Positions 11,335 to 21,036 of a DNA stretch of 64,000 bases are shown piece after piece. The stretch is taken from positions 1,202,634-1,266,633 of the forward strand of contig NW_022985440.1 in assembly GCF_010093595.1 (NCBI RefSeq), in the 5' to 3' direction. The position numbers were made by a program, and so were the translations under genes. Each line of letters begins with the position of its first letter. Position 1 is the first letter of the stretch. The notes beneath the pieces are model-generated. The model did not search any database and was not told the DNA's origin. It saw nothing but the letters and a program-made list of their open reading frames with translations. The DNA comes from Mytilinidion resinicola. Taxonomy: Eukaryota; Ascomycota; Dothideomycetes; Mytilinidiales; Mytilinidiaceae.

Positions 11335-12676
11335 CTATTCCGGCACCGGGATCGTGGGGTCCTGGAGGAGGGCAGTAGCCGCATCCAACGGCTTCCGCGC
11401 AACCATGAGGTACATGGGTGTGAAGAGCTTCTCCTTGCCACCCGCTACGAGACAGTCAGCAGCCACGGCCAATGAGTCGGCCGTCTTCTGGGTGCCTCTG
11501 GGCGCAATGCCGATCATCTCGAGCCCGCCGACAAACTTGTGCACGATGCTGCGGCCGATTTTGGTCATGCGCACGACGGTGGGGAAGTCCATGAGCGAGC
11601 TCATGTACTTGAGCTCGCCGGCAATGGGCCAGTACCACGGCATGGGGTCGTCGCGCTCCGCGAGGTCCTCGTGCATCTCCATCTCGAAGCCGGCGGCCTT
11701 GATGGCGTCGATGGCGACGGAGATCTTCTCCATGTTGGAGATGCCGTCGCCTTGCTCGATGCCGAGGCGGATCTCGCGGTGCCGCGGGTTGTCGTTGTCG
11801 TAGTTTTCGGTCATCAGCCACTCGTAGACGCCGAAGACACCGCCGGGTTTGAGGACCCGGAAGATTTGGCTGTAGATGCCCTCGAGGGAGGGGGCGTGCA
11901 CGGTGGCTTCGATGGCGTAGACGGCGTCGAAGGAGTTTTCGGGGAAGGACATTTGCTGTGTTATATTAGTCTCATCATAATTGGCTGCTCCTCTACGGGA
12001 TTGCACGCACCATAAAGTCACCCTTAGTGAATTTGAGCTTGTCCGACAGTCCCTCCTTCGCAGCGTAGTGTGTCGCACGCTCAATTTGGTAGTCGTTGTT
12101 GTTCAATCCAATGACGTTGCAGCCGGAGAACTTGACCATCTCCCGGGCAGGGCCACCCACACCGCATCCAACGTCTAGCACGCGCATGTTGTCGCGGAGG
12201 CCCATGACGTGGGCGAGGTAGTGCTCGTGGCGGGCAATGGCCTGGTTGAAGGGCTCGCCGTATGCGAAGCGGCAGAAATGGAAGGACTGTCCCCATCCGT
12301 ACTCGTAGAGATCGGTGGCGAGGTTGTAGTAACTAAGGAGGCGAGTTAGCCATTGAGACGGCGTAAGACGATGGAAACACTTACTGCCTAGTTAGAGTGG
12401 CGTATTCGTCTCTCCGTGCCTATAGAACCAATTGTCAGTCGCATGCTAAGTGTAGCAGTCTATGCATAGTACCTTGCGGGTCTCGTCGGTCTCGACTTCA
12501 GCGGCCTTGTTGTCCCAGTGCTTGAAGTACTCGTCGACGGCGGCCGCCTGGGCAATTTTGTCCTTCTTCATCATGGCGAGGAAGCCAGCGCGCTCCTTGC
12601 CCGACTTGCCATGCAGGGCCTTGTGGAAGGCTGCATCGCGGGCATGGTCCTCCTGTTCGAGCGCAATGGGAGACAT
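11335..12676 (-). CDS. ERG6: Sterol 24-C-methyltransferase
   Basis: Four exons on the minus strand (12473-12676, 12385-12419, 12011-12332, 11335-11955) encode 393 aa; the family is usually 375-390 aa. Erg6 transfers a methyl group from S-adenosylmethionine to C-24 of zymosterol or lanosterol-type sterols in ergosterol synthesis, at the ER or lipid droplets. Visible hallmarks are the sterol-binding region [14 protein letters not shown], the SAM motif [16 protein letters not shown], post-[16 protein letters not shown], motif [16 protein letters not shown] and motif [18 protein letters not shown]. The tiny 35-nt second exon supplies [11 protein letters not shown]. The start at 12676 gives the usual short hydrophilic N-terminus. 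It is divergent from SLT11 with about 0.5 kb between starts. Confidence 0.95.
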
Positions 12677-13192
12677 GGTGGTGTGATTGGTGGGTGCGGT
12701 GTTGTTACCTCAGAAGATGGGTGTACGATTGTTGAGACTCTGGTAGGGAGTGTGTATATATTATAGCAGCAGAGTCCGGGCTGGGGAGAGAAGCAGAGTT
12801 CGTTTTCTGTTGAGAGGAGCGCCGTGGACTTTATGGTGGAGAGCTAATTCGTCCCTGACAGGGGCCGGCCTTTGGGAATATCACGTGACACTTGATCTTC
12901 CGTACAGGGCAGTCGCTGATTGGTTGCACCTTCCGCGCCCATGCCCGCCAAGCTATGAAATCCATTTCGCCTCCGACGCCAGCATCACCGCAACCCACGC
13001 CTATTCACTGTCTGCTTGCGACCACACCGCCCATTACGCCGTGCGCTGTACAACGAATCCACTCGCACAGGCCCATACAAACACCTCCCGTGCCTCACCC
13101 GTATCTCCACACCTACTCCGAGTCTCTCCTCCGTGTTTTTCCTTAGCCCGCAAGCACAGAAACCCCGCAGACACCCCCCTCTCACCGCCGCC
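12677..13192. promoter_or_regulatory. Divergent promoter region of ERG6 and SLT11
   Basis: 516 bp between the two start codons. A TATATATTATA stretch sits at about 12753-12764 on the ERG6 side. The SLT11 side is CCA/CT-rich. No sterol-regulatory element can be named with confidence. Confidence 0.4.
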
Positions 13193-14326
13193 ATGGCCAC
13201 CGGCGCTATCAAACAGGACCTGAACAGGTCGGGCTGGGAGTCGACCGACTTCCCTTCCGTATGCGAGCGCTGTCTTCCGGACAACCTCTTCGTACAGATG
13301 CTGAAGGAAGACCACGGCGCCGAATGCAAGATCTGCACCCGCCCGTTCACTGTTTTCCGCTGGAAGGCGGACCGCACCGCCCGCCAGAAGCGGACGGTCA
13401 TCTGCCTGACCTGTGCACGCCTCAAGAACTGTTGTCAGTGCTGCATGCTAGATCTGTCCTTCGGCCTGCCTATCGTCGTGAGAGATGCGGCGCTGAAGAT
13501 GGTTGCGCCGGGCCCGGAAAGCGCTATCAACCGTGAATACTATGCCCAGGAGCACGAAAAGGAGATTGAGGAAGGGCGCGGAGCTGTCGAGGCGTATGAG
13601 AAGACGGATGAGAAGGCGAGGGAACTGTTGAGGCGGCTGGCAAACAGCGAGCCCTACTACAAGAAGCAGCGGAGATTAGAAGAGAGCGAGACTACCGAGG
13701 GTGGCCAGAAAGCTCTCACAGCTCCCAGCGGAGAAGGAGGAGGACATATCCCAGGACCAATACGGACGCGAGGGACACCAGGTTCTCGAGGGGCAGGACG
13801 AGGTCGCGGCGGAGGACGAGGTGGACGGTTTCCCAGCGCTGCTCAACTGCCGCCGAGTGAGGAAGATATTCGACCCCCTCAAGACCCCAACATCACTTCG
13901 CTCTTCGTCACCGGTGTCGAGGACGATCTACCTGAGCACGAAATCCGCAAACACTTTACACAGTTCGGCACCCTACGATCCGTTGTGTGCTCTCATCGGG
14001 CGCACTGCGCTTTCCTAAACTACACAACGAGGCAAGGCGCGGAGGCAGCCGCGGAGGCGTGTCAAGGCAAAGCGGTGGTAAAAGGGTGCCCGTTGCGAGT
14101 GCAGTGGGGCAAGCCGAAGCCGCTGGATACACTGGACCGGGATGAGAGGATGCAATATGCAAGAGCGGGCAGGACTGCTGCAGCGCCTGCAGCAAGGCAG
14201 CGGGGGTCTGGTGGTGCGAGAGGTACTTTAGCCGCTGCGCCGGAGGAGGATCTCGACAGCTTGGCTGCTATTGTGCCGCCGCCAGGTGGAGATGACGTCC
14301 AGTACGCCAGTCTGGCAGGCAATTGA
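13193..14326 (+). CDS. SLT11: Pre-mRNA-splicing factor Slt11 (RBM22/Ecm2 family)
   Basis: A single exon of 377 aa starting at MATGAIKQDLNRSGWESTDF. Slt11/Ecm2 binds U2/U6 snRNA and the NineTeen complex in the active spliceosome. The N-terminus carries the family's Cys-rich zinc-binding region (CERCL.., CKICTRPF, CLTCARLKNCCQCCMLDL; residues ~24-90), with the LDLSFGLPIVVRD segment typical of the family. A helical linker and an Arg/Gly-rich stretch (GRGRGGGRGGR, ~205-215) precede one RRM (~235-310; ITSLFVTGVEDDLPEHEI = RNP2, HCAFLNYTTRQ = RNP1). The C-terminal tail is Ala/Gly-rich. An in-frame frame extends upstream to 13016, but the ATG at 13193 begins the conserved region and I use it. Confidence 0.93.
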   Translation: MATGAIKQDLNRSGWESTDFPSVCERCLPDNLFVQMLKEDHGAECKICTRPFTVFRWKADRTARQKRTVICLTCARLKNCCQCCMLDLSFGLPIVVRDAALKMVAPGPESAINREYYAQEHEKEIEEGRGAVEAYEKTDEKARELLRRLANSEPYYKKQRRLEESETTEGGQKALTAPSGEGGGHIPGPIRTRGTPGSRGAGRGRGGGRGGRFPSAAQLPPSEEDIRPPQDPNITSLFVTGVEDDLPEHEIRKHFTQFGTLRSVVCSHRAHCAFLNYTTRQGAEAAAEACQGKAVVKGCPLRVQWGKPKPLDTLDRDERMQYARAGRTAAAPAARQRGSGGARGTLAAAPEEDLDSLAAIVPPPGGDDVQYASLAGN

Positions 14327-14491
14327 GGGCGGCATTACTTCACATTTGGCGTTCATTTTGGGTACTTTGGTCAAGCCAGGCGTTCTATGGCGCCTAGAAA
14401 TGGGCCATATCAAGTCAATCGGACTTAGTCAGCACTCTCGAGTGTATTCCAACATGTATGAATATCACATCAGAACTCAGGCAGATAAAAC

Positions 14492-14952
14492 TTATGATTG
14501 ACAGCATTTGACTCCTGCTAATGTGTTCCCCTTCCCTGCCGTCTTGATATCCTCGTTGTCGCCTCGTTCCGTGTGCTCGTGTATCCGTAGCTCTGTGATC
14601 CCAATTAGAGCCCCTTTCCCGCGTACCAACAACTTGAATAGTGACGCTTGACATACTGTATTTCTCTGCCTCGGTATCGACCTTCTCGCCCTGCACCACG
14701 TTCTCCCTTAGGAACTTCGCAATCTCCTGCGCCTGCGCTATCTTGCCCGCCGCATCCTCACTTCCGGACGAGACGCTACGGTTCGAATCGAACTGTCTTC
14801 GTGCCTCGAATCGCGCCGCACTGAGTGTATTGATATCCCCTGCATAGCTTGTGAGCTCCTGGTGCCGGGATGGAGGTGGCGTCGGGGCATTACGGACCTT
14901 GGAAGGCAATGCGCGTGGAGCGCAGGAGGTGTCTGTATGCTTGCAATGCCAT
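14492..14952 (-). CDS. MZM1: Mitochondrial zinc maintenance protein 1 (LYR family, complex III assembly)
   Basis: A small three-exon gene: 14898-14952, 14657-14839 and 14492-14592, giving 112 aa. Mzm1 (human LYRM7) is a matrix chaperone that stabilises the Rieske Fe-S protein before insertion into complex III. Exon 1 encodes MALQAYRHLLRSTRIAF, a LYR-type helix with Y-R-H-L-L; exon 2 encodes GDINTLSAARFEARRQFDSN and the hallmark AQEIAKFLRENVVQGEKV; exon 3 gives KLRIHEHTERGDNEDIK, the conserved C-terminus. The frame is kept over both introns. The first donor is unusual (gtccgt). An in-frame ATG at 14964 would add four residues (MSRE). It is divergent from LNP1, whose start is 241 bp away. Confidence 0.92.
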
Positions 14953-15193
14953 TTCGCGGGACATTGGGCGCTGTATGGACTGGCGGTGGTGATGGAATGA
15001 GGCGTTCATCGAGAAAGCGCGTGGAAAGAAAGATCGGGAGGCGACAGGGATGAAATGCACGGGCCGCCCTAGGGCTGATCGCTGCGGACGTCAACATCAA
15101 CGGGGAGGTGAAGCCTACGCCCACGATGCGAACGTAGCTACGTATATTTCTTTCTGCGACCCGGGAGGGCTGCGATCCTTCACGAGAAACGCC

Positions 15194-16576
15194 ATGGTAA
15201 ATCTGTGGCCTTGGAAGGTATGTATTTTTCACTCTACGTCCGTGTAGTTGCCTGCCCGCACATGCTAGGCTTCTCATGCGAACTGTGTGTTCATGGGCTG
15301 CTGGACGCTGACCATGCTGTAGGGCGACAACAACTCCGCCGCCTCCTTCGAAAAGGCCCTCTCTACCCTCTCCATCAAGATTACCAAGATCGCCGCCAGA
15401 AATGACTCCCTCCGCCAGCGTGCGCGGCGCGTGCGCGTCATGTGGACACTATACGCCGGCTTTGCGTACATCCTCACTGCTCTAATCCTGACACTCGTCA
15501 CGGGATGGCGGAGCTGGGGAACTGTGGAATACTCGGTCATGGCAGGAGGGCCTGTAGTGTAAGCTCTGCCCTCTGCTTCCCACATCCATCCCCGCGAATC
15601 GAACAGCCAGCTGAACAAATCTTGGATATCATATAGGGTATATCTCGTTCGCACCTCCCTAACAACCTACTACGACTACCGCATCTCCAACACCCAACTT
15701 TACCTTAATTCCCTCTACAAAGAGCGCGACGCTACCATCGAGCGCCTTAAGCAAGCCACAAAATACAACTCCACCCAGCAGCTCCTCGAGAAATATGGCT
15801 CGCCACCGCCTAAACCCGAAAAGAGCCCCTCCGACGCCCCAGCCAACCGGCGGAAGTCTGAAGGGCCGCAGAAACAGGGCCAGCGCACGAATATGCCCCC
15901 ACCGCCTACAGCCAACATCCCACGCCCGGGAATCTCGCTCCCTTCGACGCCGCAGCGACCCGGCTCTGCGGCCTCTCTTCGCCCATCTAGTTCTAGATCC
16001 GATGCTAGATCCGATGACATGCCGCCGCCTCCCCCGCCGAAAGATATGCCGGGTGCTGAATTCGCACCGAATGCGTTTGCTCCTCCCGAATTAGCGAGGC
16101 AGTACACCGCTAGCTCCGCCTCTTCTTTCACCCAATCGAGGTGGTACGACCGCATTCTAGATGTATTACTAGGCGAAGACGAGACGCAGCCTAAGAATCG
16201 CCTTGCGCTGATTTGCAGCGAGTGTCGGTTAGTTAATGGACAGGCGCCGCCTGGGACGAGGACGTTGGAGGATGTTGGGAGGTGGAGGTGCGCGGGGTGT
16301 CGGGCGTGGAACGGCAGGGAGAAGAGAGAGGAGGTAGGAGCTCTGGCGGAAGCATGGGAGAAGGAGAGGGAGGCTGAGAAACAGAGTATCTTGGAAAAGC
16401 AGCTGGAGATCGAAGAAAGGGGAGTGACCCCCCGGCCCGTGGACGCTGATGCGGACAATGACGGCGAGAGCAGCGGCGCGTCATCGGATGCGGATGTCGT
16501 GATTAAAGACGCAGACACACCAGCGCGGTCGACGAGGAGTAGAGTCAAGTCGAAAGGGGCGGGGAGGAAGACATGA
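15194..16576 (+). CDS. LNP1: Lunapark-type ER network protein
   Basis: Three exons, 15194-15217, 15323-15558 and 15637-16576, give 399 aa. Lunapark stabilises three-way junctions of the tubular ER. The eight-codon first exon (MVNLWPWK) matches the conserved N-terminus of the family. Exons 2-3 carry a coiled-coil region (FEKALSTLSIKITKIAARND), two closely spaced membrane segments (MWTLYAGFAYILTALILTL, and VMAGGPVVVYLVRTSLTTYY) and a second coiled coil (LYKERDATIERLKQATKYNS). A Pro-rich linker follows. The C-terminal zinc ribbon is clear: CSEC ~ 35 residues ~ CAGC (about residues 273-310), after SRWYDRILDVLLGEDE. An acidic/Lys-rich tail ends the protein; no KDEL-like signal. Confidence 0.92.
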
Positions 16577-16970
16577 GCAGCGGACTGGAGTTCGGGATGG
16601 GAAAGCATACGTGGGATTCTGCTGAATCTTTTCTCTGGGAGTGTTGGCTAATTGTGCATTGCAGATATAGATAAGGGAGTCCTTTGAATATTAGCGGGTA
16701 GGCACTTTGGCAATCAGGCTAGTTTTCTTTTGTTTATTTTACACTCAATCAATCAATCAGGCAGTCATTCAAATCAAGCATTCAAAAGTTCTATCAACGG
16801 TTTTCAAATCTCAACGATGTCACATCGTGCGCAGCGTTGAACTACTTCTAAACATTGCAAGTACAGTATGCGAAGTTTCACGGTCCTGCGCTCAGAACGA
16901 ACAGCAGCTAGGTGCGAACGGCGGTCCACAGAGTCATTACGTAAAGGACTCCATTTTCCTGTCTCGCGCA
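16577..16970. other. Intergenic, 3' flank of LNP1
   Basis: No gene seen. Contains short TCAATCAATCAATCAG-type simple repeat at about 16745-16760. Confidence 0.5.
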
Positions 16971-17355
16971 ACCCTGGATCTGAGCAATCTGGCCTCAGGC
17001 CTCTGTGCTCTATACTTCTGCATCTACCAAAAGCTACCGGAAGAGGCGAGTAGGAGGTTAATATACCTTGGATTTGAGCAATCTGCCCTCGGCCTCTGTA
17101 CTCGATACTTCTGCGTCTACCAAGAGTTTGCCGGAAGAGAAGGGCGGGAGGTTTAGGTATACCCTGGTTTTCGGCAATCTGGCCTCTGGCCTCTGCGCTC
17201 TATACTTTTGCATCTACCAAGACTTACCGAAAGGGACGAAAGGGAAGTTCGGGTATACCCTCGACTCGTATGATCTAGCCTCAGCCTTCTGTGCTCTACA
17301 GTTCTGCCCCTTGCCAAGACTTGCCGGAAGACCCAGGGAGGCGTTTGGGTATGGT
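16971..17355 (+). repeat. 95-bp tandem repeat, four copies
   Basis: Unit starts are at 16971 (ACCCTGGATCTGAGCAATCT), 17066 (ACCTTGGATTTGAGCAATCT), 17161 and 17257, with period 95, 95 and 96. Each unit continues with 'ggcctc(t)ggcctctg(t/c)gctctatacttctgcatctacca', then '(a)gacttgccggaag' and a purine-rich stretch. Copies diverge progressively from 5' to 3'. Because 95 is not a multiple of three, each unit shifts frame, so the open frames running through it are not evidence of a protein. Confidence 0.8.
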
Positions 17356-18039
17356 CAGTTCTCCCACTTATGCCAAGATATCATGATCTTGGTTCCAGCG
17401 AAGATGGGATTGGTCCGTATCGGTTTTAGCTGTGCTAACAGTGTGTGTACAGTCCTGCGACATAGGGTTGGGCAACTCTCTCTTTCTTACCACTGCTTGG
17501 GGTACCTCTACGAGCTAGCAGAACTCTGAACACGATGTTAATAATGATGCAATGGAGATTGGGCAGCTTTTTGACTGGCCGGCTACGTGCCAGCGGGGGT
17601 ACTCCTTACGGTGGTGTCAGCGATCTAAGAGTGGAACCTGTGCGGTGGTATATCCGGGTGCCCGAGTTTATGACCTAGTAATAGGTTGTCAATCTGGATT
17701 TCTTGCGGCATGAACATGGGTAAGTGTAGTGCGGTGGAATGGCTGTGTAGACTTGGTTGACGCTGTCTGGGGCGACCTCGAGAGTTTACGGGGTGGTCAA
17801 GAGGATGGCTGGGAGGGGTTTTGGGGTATGCTGAAGGAACTCGGACGGTGGTAAACAGGTGCACGCGGGCTGAGAGATCGTCACAATCGTCACGTCCAGG
17901 GAAAATAAGGCTGGTTTAGGCATGTGTTGCTAATTCTACAGCGGTGATATACAACTATGAGGAAATTAGGTGTGTAGTGCTTTAGCCCCCCGTACAGAGA
18001 ACCACAGCTAATCAAATGTCCGCCTGATTCGCACCTACA
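17356..18039. other. Intergenic, no gene seen
   Basis: No domain, splice pattern or RNA gene is recognised here; it includes the 3' flank of the minus-strand gene that follows. Confidence 0.5.
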
Positions 18040-19575
18040 TCAGTGGAATAACGGATAGACACACCCATCGCGGACATTCATACGGCTAGGAATCATGATC
18101 GGTTCCGAGGCGGCTAGTCGCATCGTCGTAGTCTCGGTCTCGGTCGTCCGCGTCCGAGTAGTGTGGCCCACGAACTTTATTGCAGCTGTGAAACCACCTC
18201 GCGAGTCAACACGGTCTCCACGGGCCTCCATGTCATCACGTTCGTTCTGCCACGCTCGCCGCTCCTCGAAGTTGACTTCGGAGGGCGCCGCTAGCTCGCG
18301 ACTCGACTTGCGGTCCTCTTTGTACGTGTCTTCTTCCTTCGGGCTGTCGTGGAGGTTTGTGTTGTCGTCGAAGCGGATGCGGTGGGGAGGGTCGATGTCA
18401 TGGGTCTGCTCGTAGACCTGCTGCTGGGAGACGCGGGCAGGCAGGGGAGTCTCCGGCTCCTCGCTGTGGCTGAGCTTTAGCTGGGATCGATCAAGCTGGC
18501 GCTGTTCTGCCACTCGGTTGCTGTGAAGTCGGGTGAGCGGCGAGGGGGTCTCAGGGGTGTACTGGTTGACGAGAAGGGGAGCCGCAGGCGTCTCGAACAC
18601 AGCAGTTGACTTCCTCCGATGCTGGATCACCGAGGTTGGGCGGGAGTATGGACTGGTCAAGTACGTACTAGAGGCACGGCTGTGTCCACGGTCCAGCGTT
18701 GGGCGTGAATATGTGCTAGAGGCGCGACTGTCTCGACGATCAGAGGCCGGGCGTGGAGAGGTCATACGTGAATAGTCCTCCTGCCACGCAACCTCGGCCG
18801 CCGTGGGGGGTGGTGTTCCATTAGGAAACCTCATTTTCTCATCCTTCCTCTTCTCTCGCTCCTTTCTGGCTTTCTCCCGCGCTTCACGCATCTCTGCACG
18901 CTCGCCTGGAGCCGGGCCATACTCACGACTCGCGAGTCCAACAGTCTGGCGGACTGTATACAGACGCTGTGCGACCTCAGGCCCCATCTTGTCAGCGGCA
19001 CGCGTAGCTCCCATGGCCGCAGTAACCAGCGCGGCTTTCGAGACGGTCACAACGGCGCCCCCCACTCCGGCAGATGTAACGACTTCTTTGGCGATGCCGC
19101 CGAGGTTCCGCGCGGTTTCGCGGGCCTTATTGAAAGCTAGTGACCAGGGGCCATTAAATGATTCTTGGGGGATCTTAGCATTGACGGGGGAGTTTCCCTG
19201 GAGGATAGTGCGTTAGTCAAGAGATGAAGAGGAGGGAAGAGGCCACATGCAGTCTGGCGCATAACGATGATGATAGGGGTGATCGCATACCTGTGTCGAC
19301 GGCTGACCCTCAAGACAGCACTCTTCCTGCAATACATCCCAGTCTGACAGGTCAGGGCCAGATCCACGCGAGGGTGGGCCTTCTTCCTCTTCCTCACCCT
19401 CCCCATAGGGGAATTCTCCAGGCCCATAGGGAGTCGTTGGAGCCGGCGGGAAATAGTTTGTTGTACCGGTATGTCGAGGAGTCTTTTCCAAGGTCTCGCA
19501 AATCTTCCTCATCTCGTCCTCGACGTACTTCGGGTCCTCGATGGTTCCCTTTCGGATCGGCGGGGCATCGTGCAT
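18040..19575 (-). CDS. Conserved-looking fungal protein of unknown function, 480 aa
   Basis: Two exons, 19291-19575 and 18040-19197, with the intron gtatgc..ccag, keep frame. The N-terminal part (MHDAPPIRKGTIEDPKYVED) is acidic with a run of Glu (GEGEEEEEG). The middle contains a hydrophobic Gly/Ala/Val helix (GGIAKEVVTSAGVGGAVVTV followed by SKAALVTAAMGATRAAD) that may associate with membranes, then a strongly charged helix of Arg/Glu/Lys (about residues 190-215). The rest is disordered and carries a short repeated motif, SRASSTYSRPTLDRGH / SRASSTYLTSPYSRPT. No family is recognised. The splice junction joins ..QPSTQ to GNSPVNAKIPQ, restoring a continuous helix, which supports the model. Confidence 0.7.
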
Positions 19576-21036
19576 GGCGGCAGTAGAGTTGGGAGGACCA
19601 CGAGGGTGTCTGAGAGTTACAGGAAGTCAGTTTCAATGGATATGTGAGCGAAGTGGCAAGATTTTGTGGCAGGCGGTGGCAGACGGTGTTGCGTGGCAGA
19701 GAAAATGCTTTGGAGTTAAAGAAAGACGTCGACGCTTTTGTACGGCGCGGCCTGCCGGGTCTTGGCCCTCGGAGCTAGGTCAGTAAATGATGTTACGATA
19801 CCACAGCGGAGCGGGTAACAGCGGCGAGGTGTTGTGCGCGATGCTAGGCACCACCGAAGTTGACGCCTCCTGGACCAATCACTAACACTAACAAGGTACA
19901 CAAATAGCTTGCTCTCGTGGTCTGAACCCCCTATTGGAAGCCGCTCGTCGTGCTGGCGCTTAGTGAATTATGGTTTCGTCCGATGCCTTTTGGGTGAGAA
20001 GTCAGTGATGTTGGAGGTCATCAGCAAGCGATGATGATGAGGAAAACAGGTGGAGAGACACGCAGATACACGTTTTAGTGGCGTGTGCTATACGACCGTA
20101 CGGTAAATCAAACGGGAAGCTTCTGTTGCAGTCGATTGTGCGATTGTCAAGGAGGTTGCCTTCATAGTTTGGGGCATTGCCAACGGCCTTGCGGACACGC
20201 TGAGTACTCCGAGGAAGCCCTGAGTGTAGTACAGGTATGAAAACTTCTCTCTGCCATGAAGTTGCTTCTGACCCGATCTCTGATCAACATCGTTGCAGAC
20301 CATATGCTCAACATACATTATGATAATGATGATTGCTGTGTTTAGACTAACTTGAACTCACCGCATTTTTGAGCATGGGTTTAACCTGCTGATTCGCTCC
20401 AGGAAGTAGATGGCGATGTAAACATGTACGTAGATTCGACTCTAGTACAGTTCCCCGTGTTACTTACGCTTGGGTAGGCGCACAGATCTGGCGTGCTTTA
20501 TAACGCCCTAGATGATAGATTACAACTCATACTTGACGGCATACACCTTGAACACACGGCCGCAACACCGTATGGCTCTAGACTTTGCACCCAGTGCGAA
20601 TCGTCACGGGTGACATCCAGCTATTTCTTGCTTCCCTAGATCTGCCCGCGTCGGACACGCCCGCTCAGTGACGCCTTTTAGAGGACTCTTGAAGGAAACC
20701 GCCTGCTTGCCGAACTTCGCCCACTTCCAATCACTGGTGTCGTCGAAATAAAGGAGACTGGCAGGCGGTGAGCGTTTTGGGGAGCATGGCAGATCTGGAA
20801 AGCTCAGCTATTTGAACTCCTTTTCCACAACCCCGAACATTCTTCCACCTTCCACGTACCAACTTGACCACCACGACAGTAAACACCAACGTGGCCAACA
20901 CCACCATCACCGTCAAGCACGCCACAACAGCAAGCTCCACCAGACCTCTCTCTTTACCTCTCTCCATCCATCTACCTTGTACTGTGACATCTCCATCCAC
21001 CGCATTAACCATTCACCTTTTTCAACCGTGTCCAAG
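19576..21036. other. Intergenic, no gene seen
   Basis: About 1.5 kb between divergent genes. Short frames only. The last ~220 bp before 21037 are CCA/CAC-rich and open in frame with the J-domain gene, but lack an ATG, so they are read as 5' UTR. Confidence 0.5.

Noticed and set aside
15715..16608. 297-codon minus-strand frame
   Set aside because: Antisense to lunapark exon 3, which has a zinc ribbon and coiled coil.
16707..17529. Two plus-strand frames of ~150 codons with 'LCALYFCIYQ' repeats
   Set aside because: Produced by the 95-bp tandem repeat; the unit is not a multiple of three and the two frames are offset versions of the same DNA.
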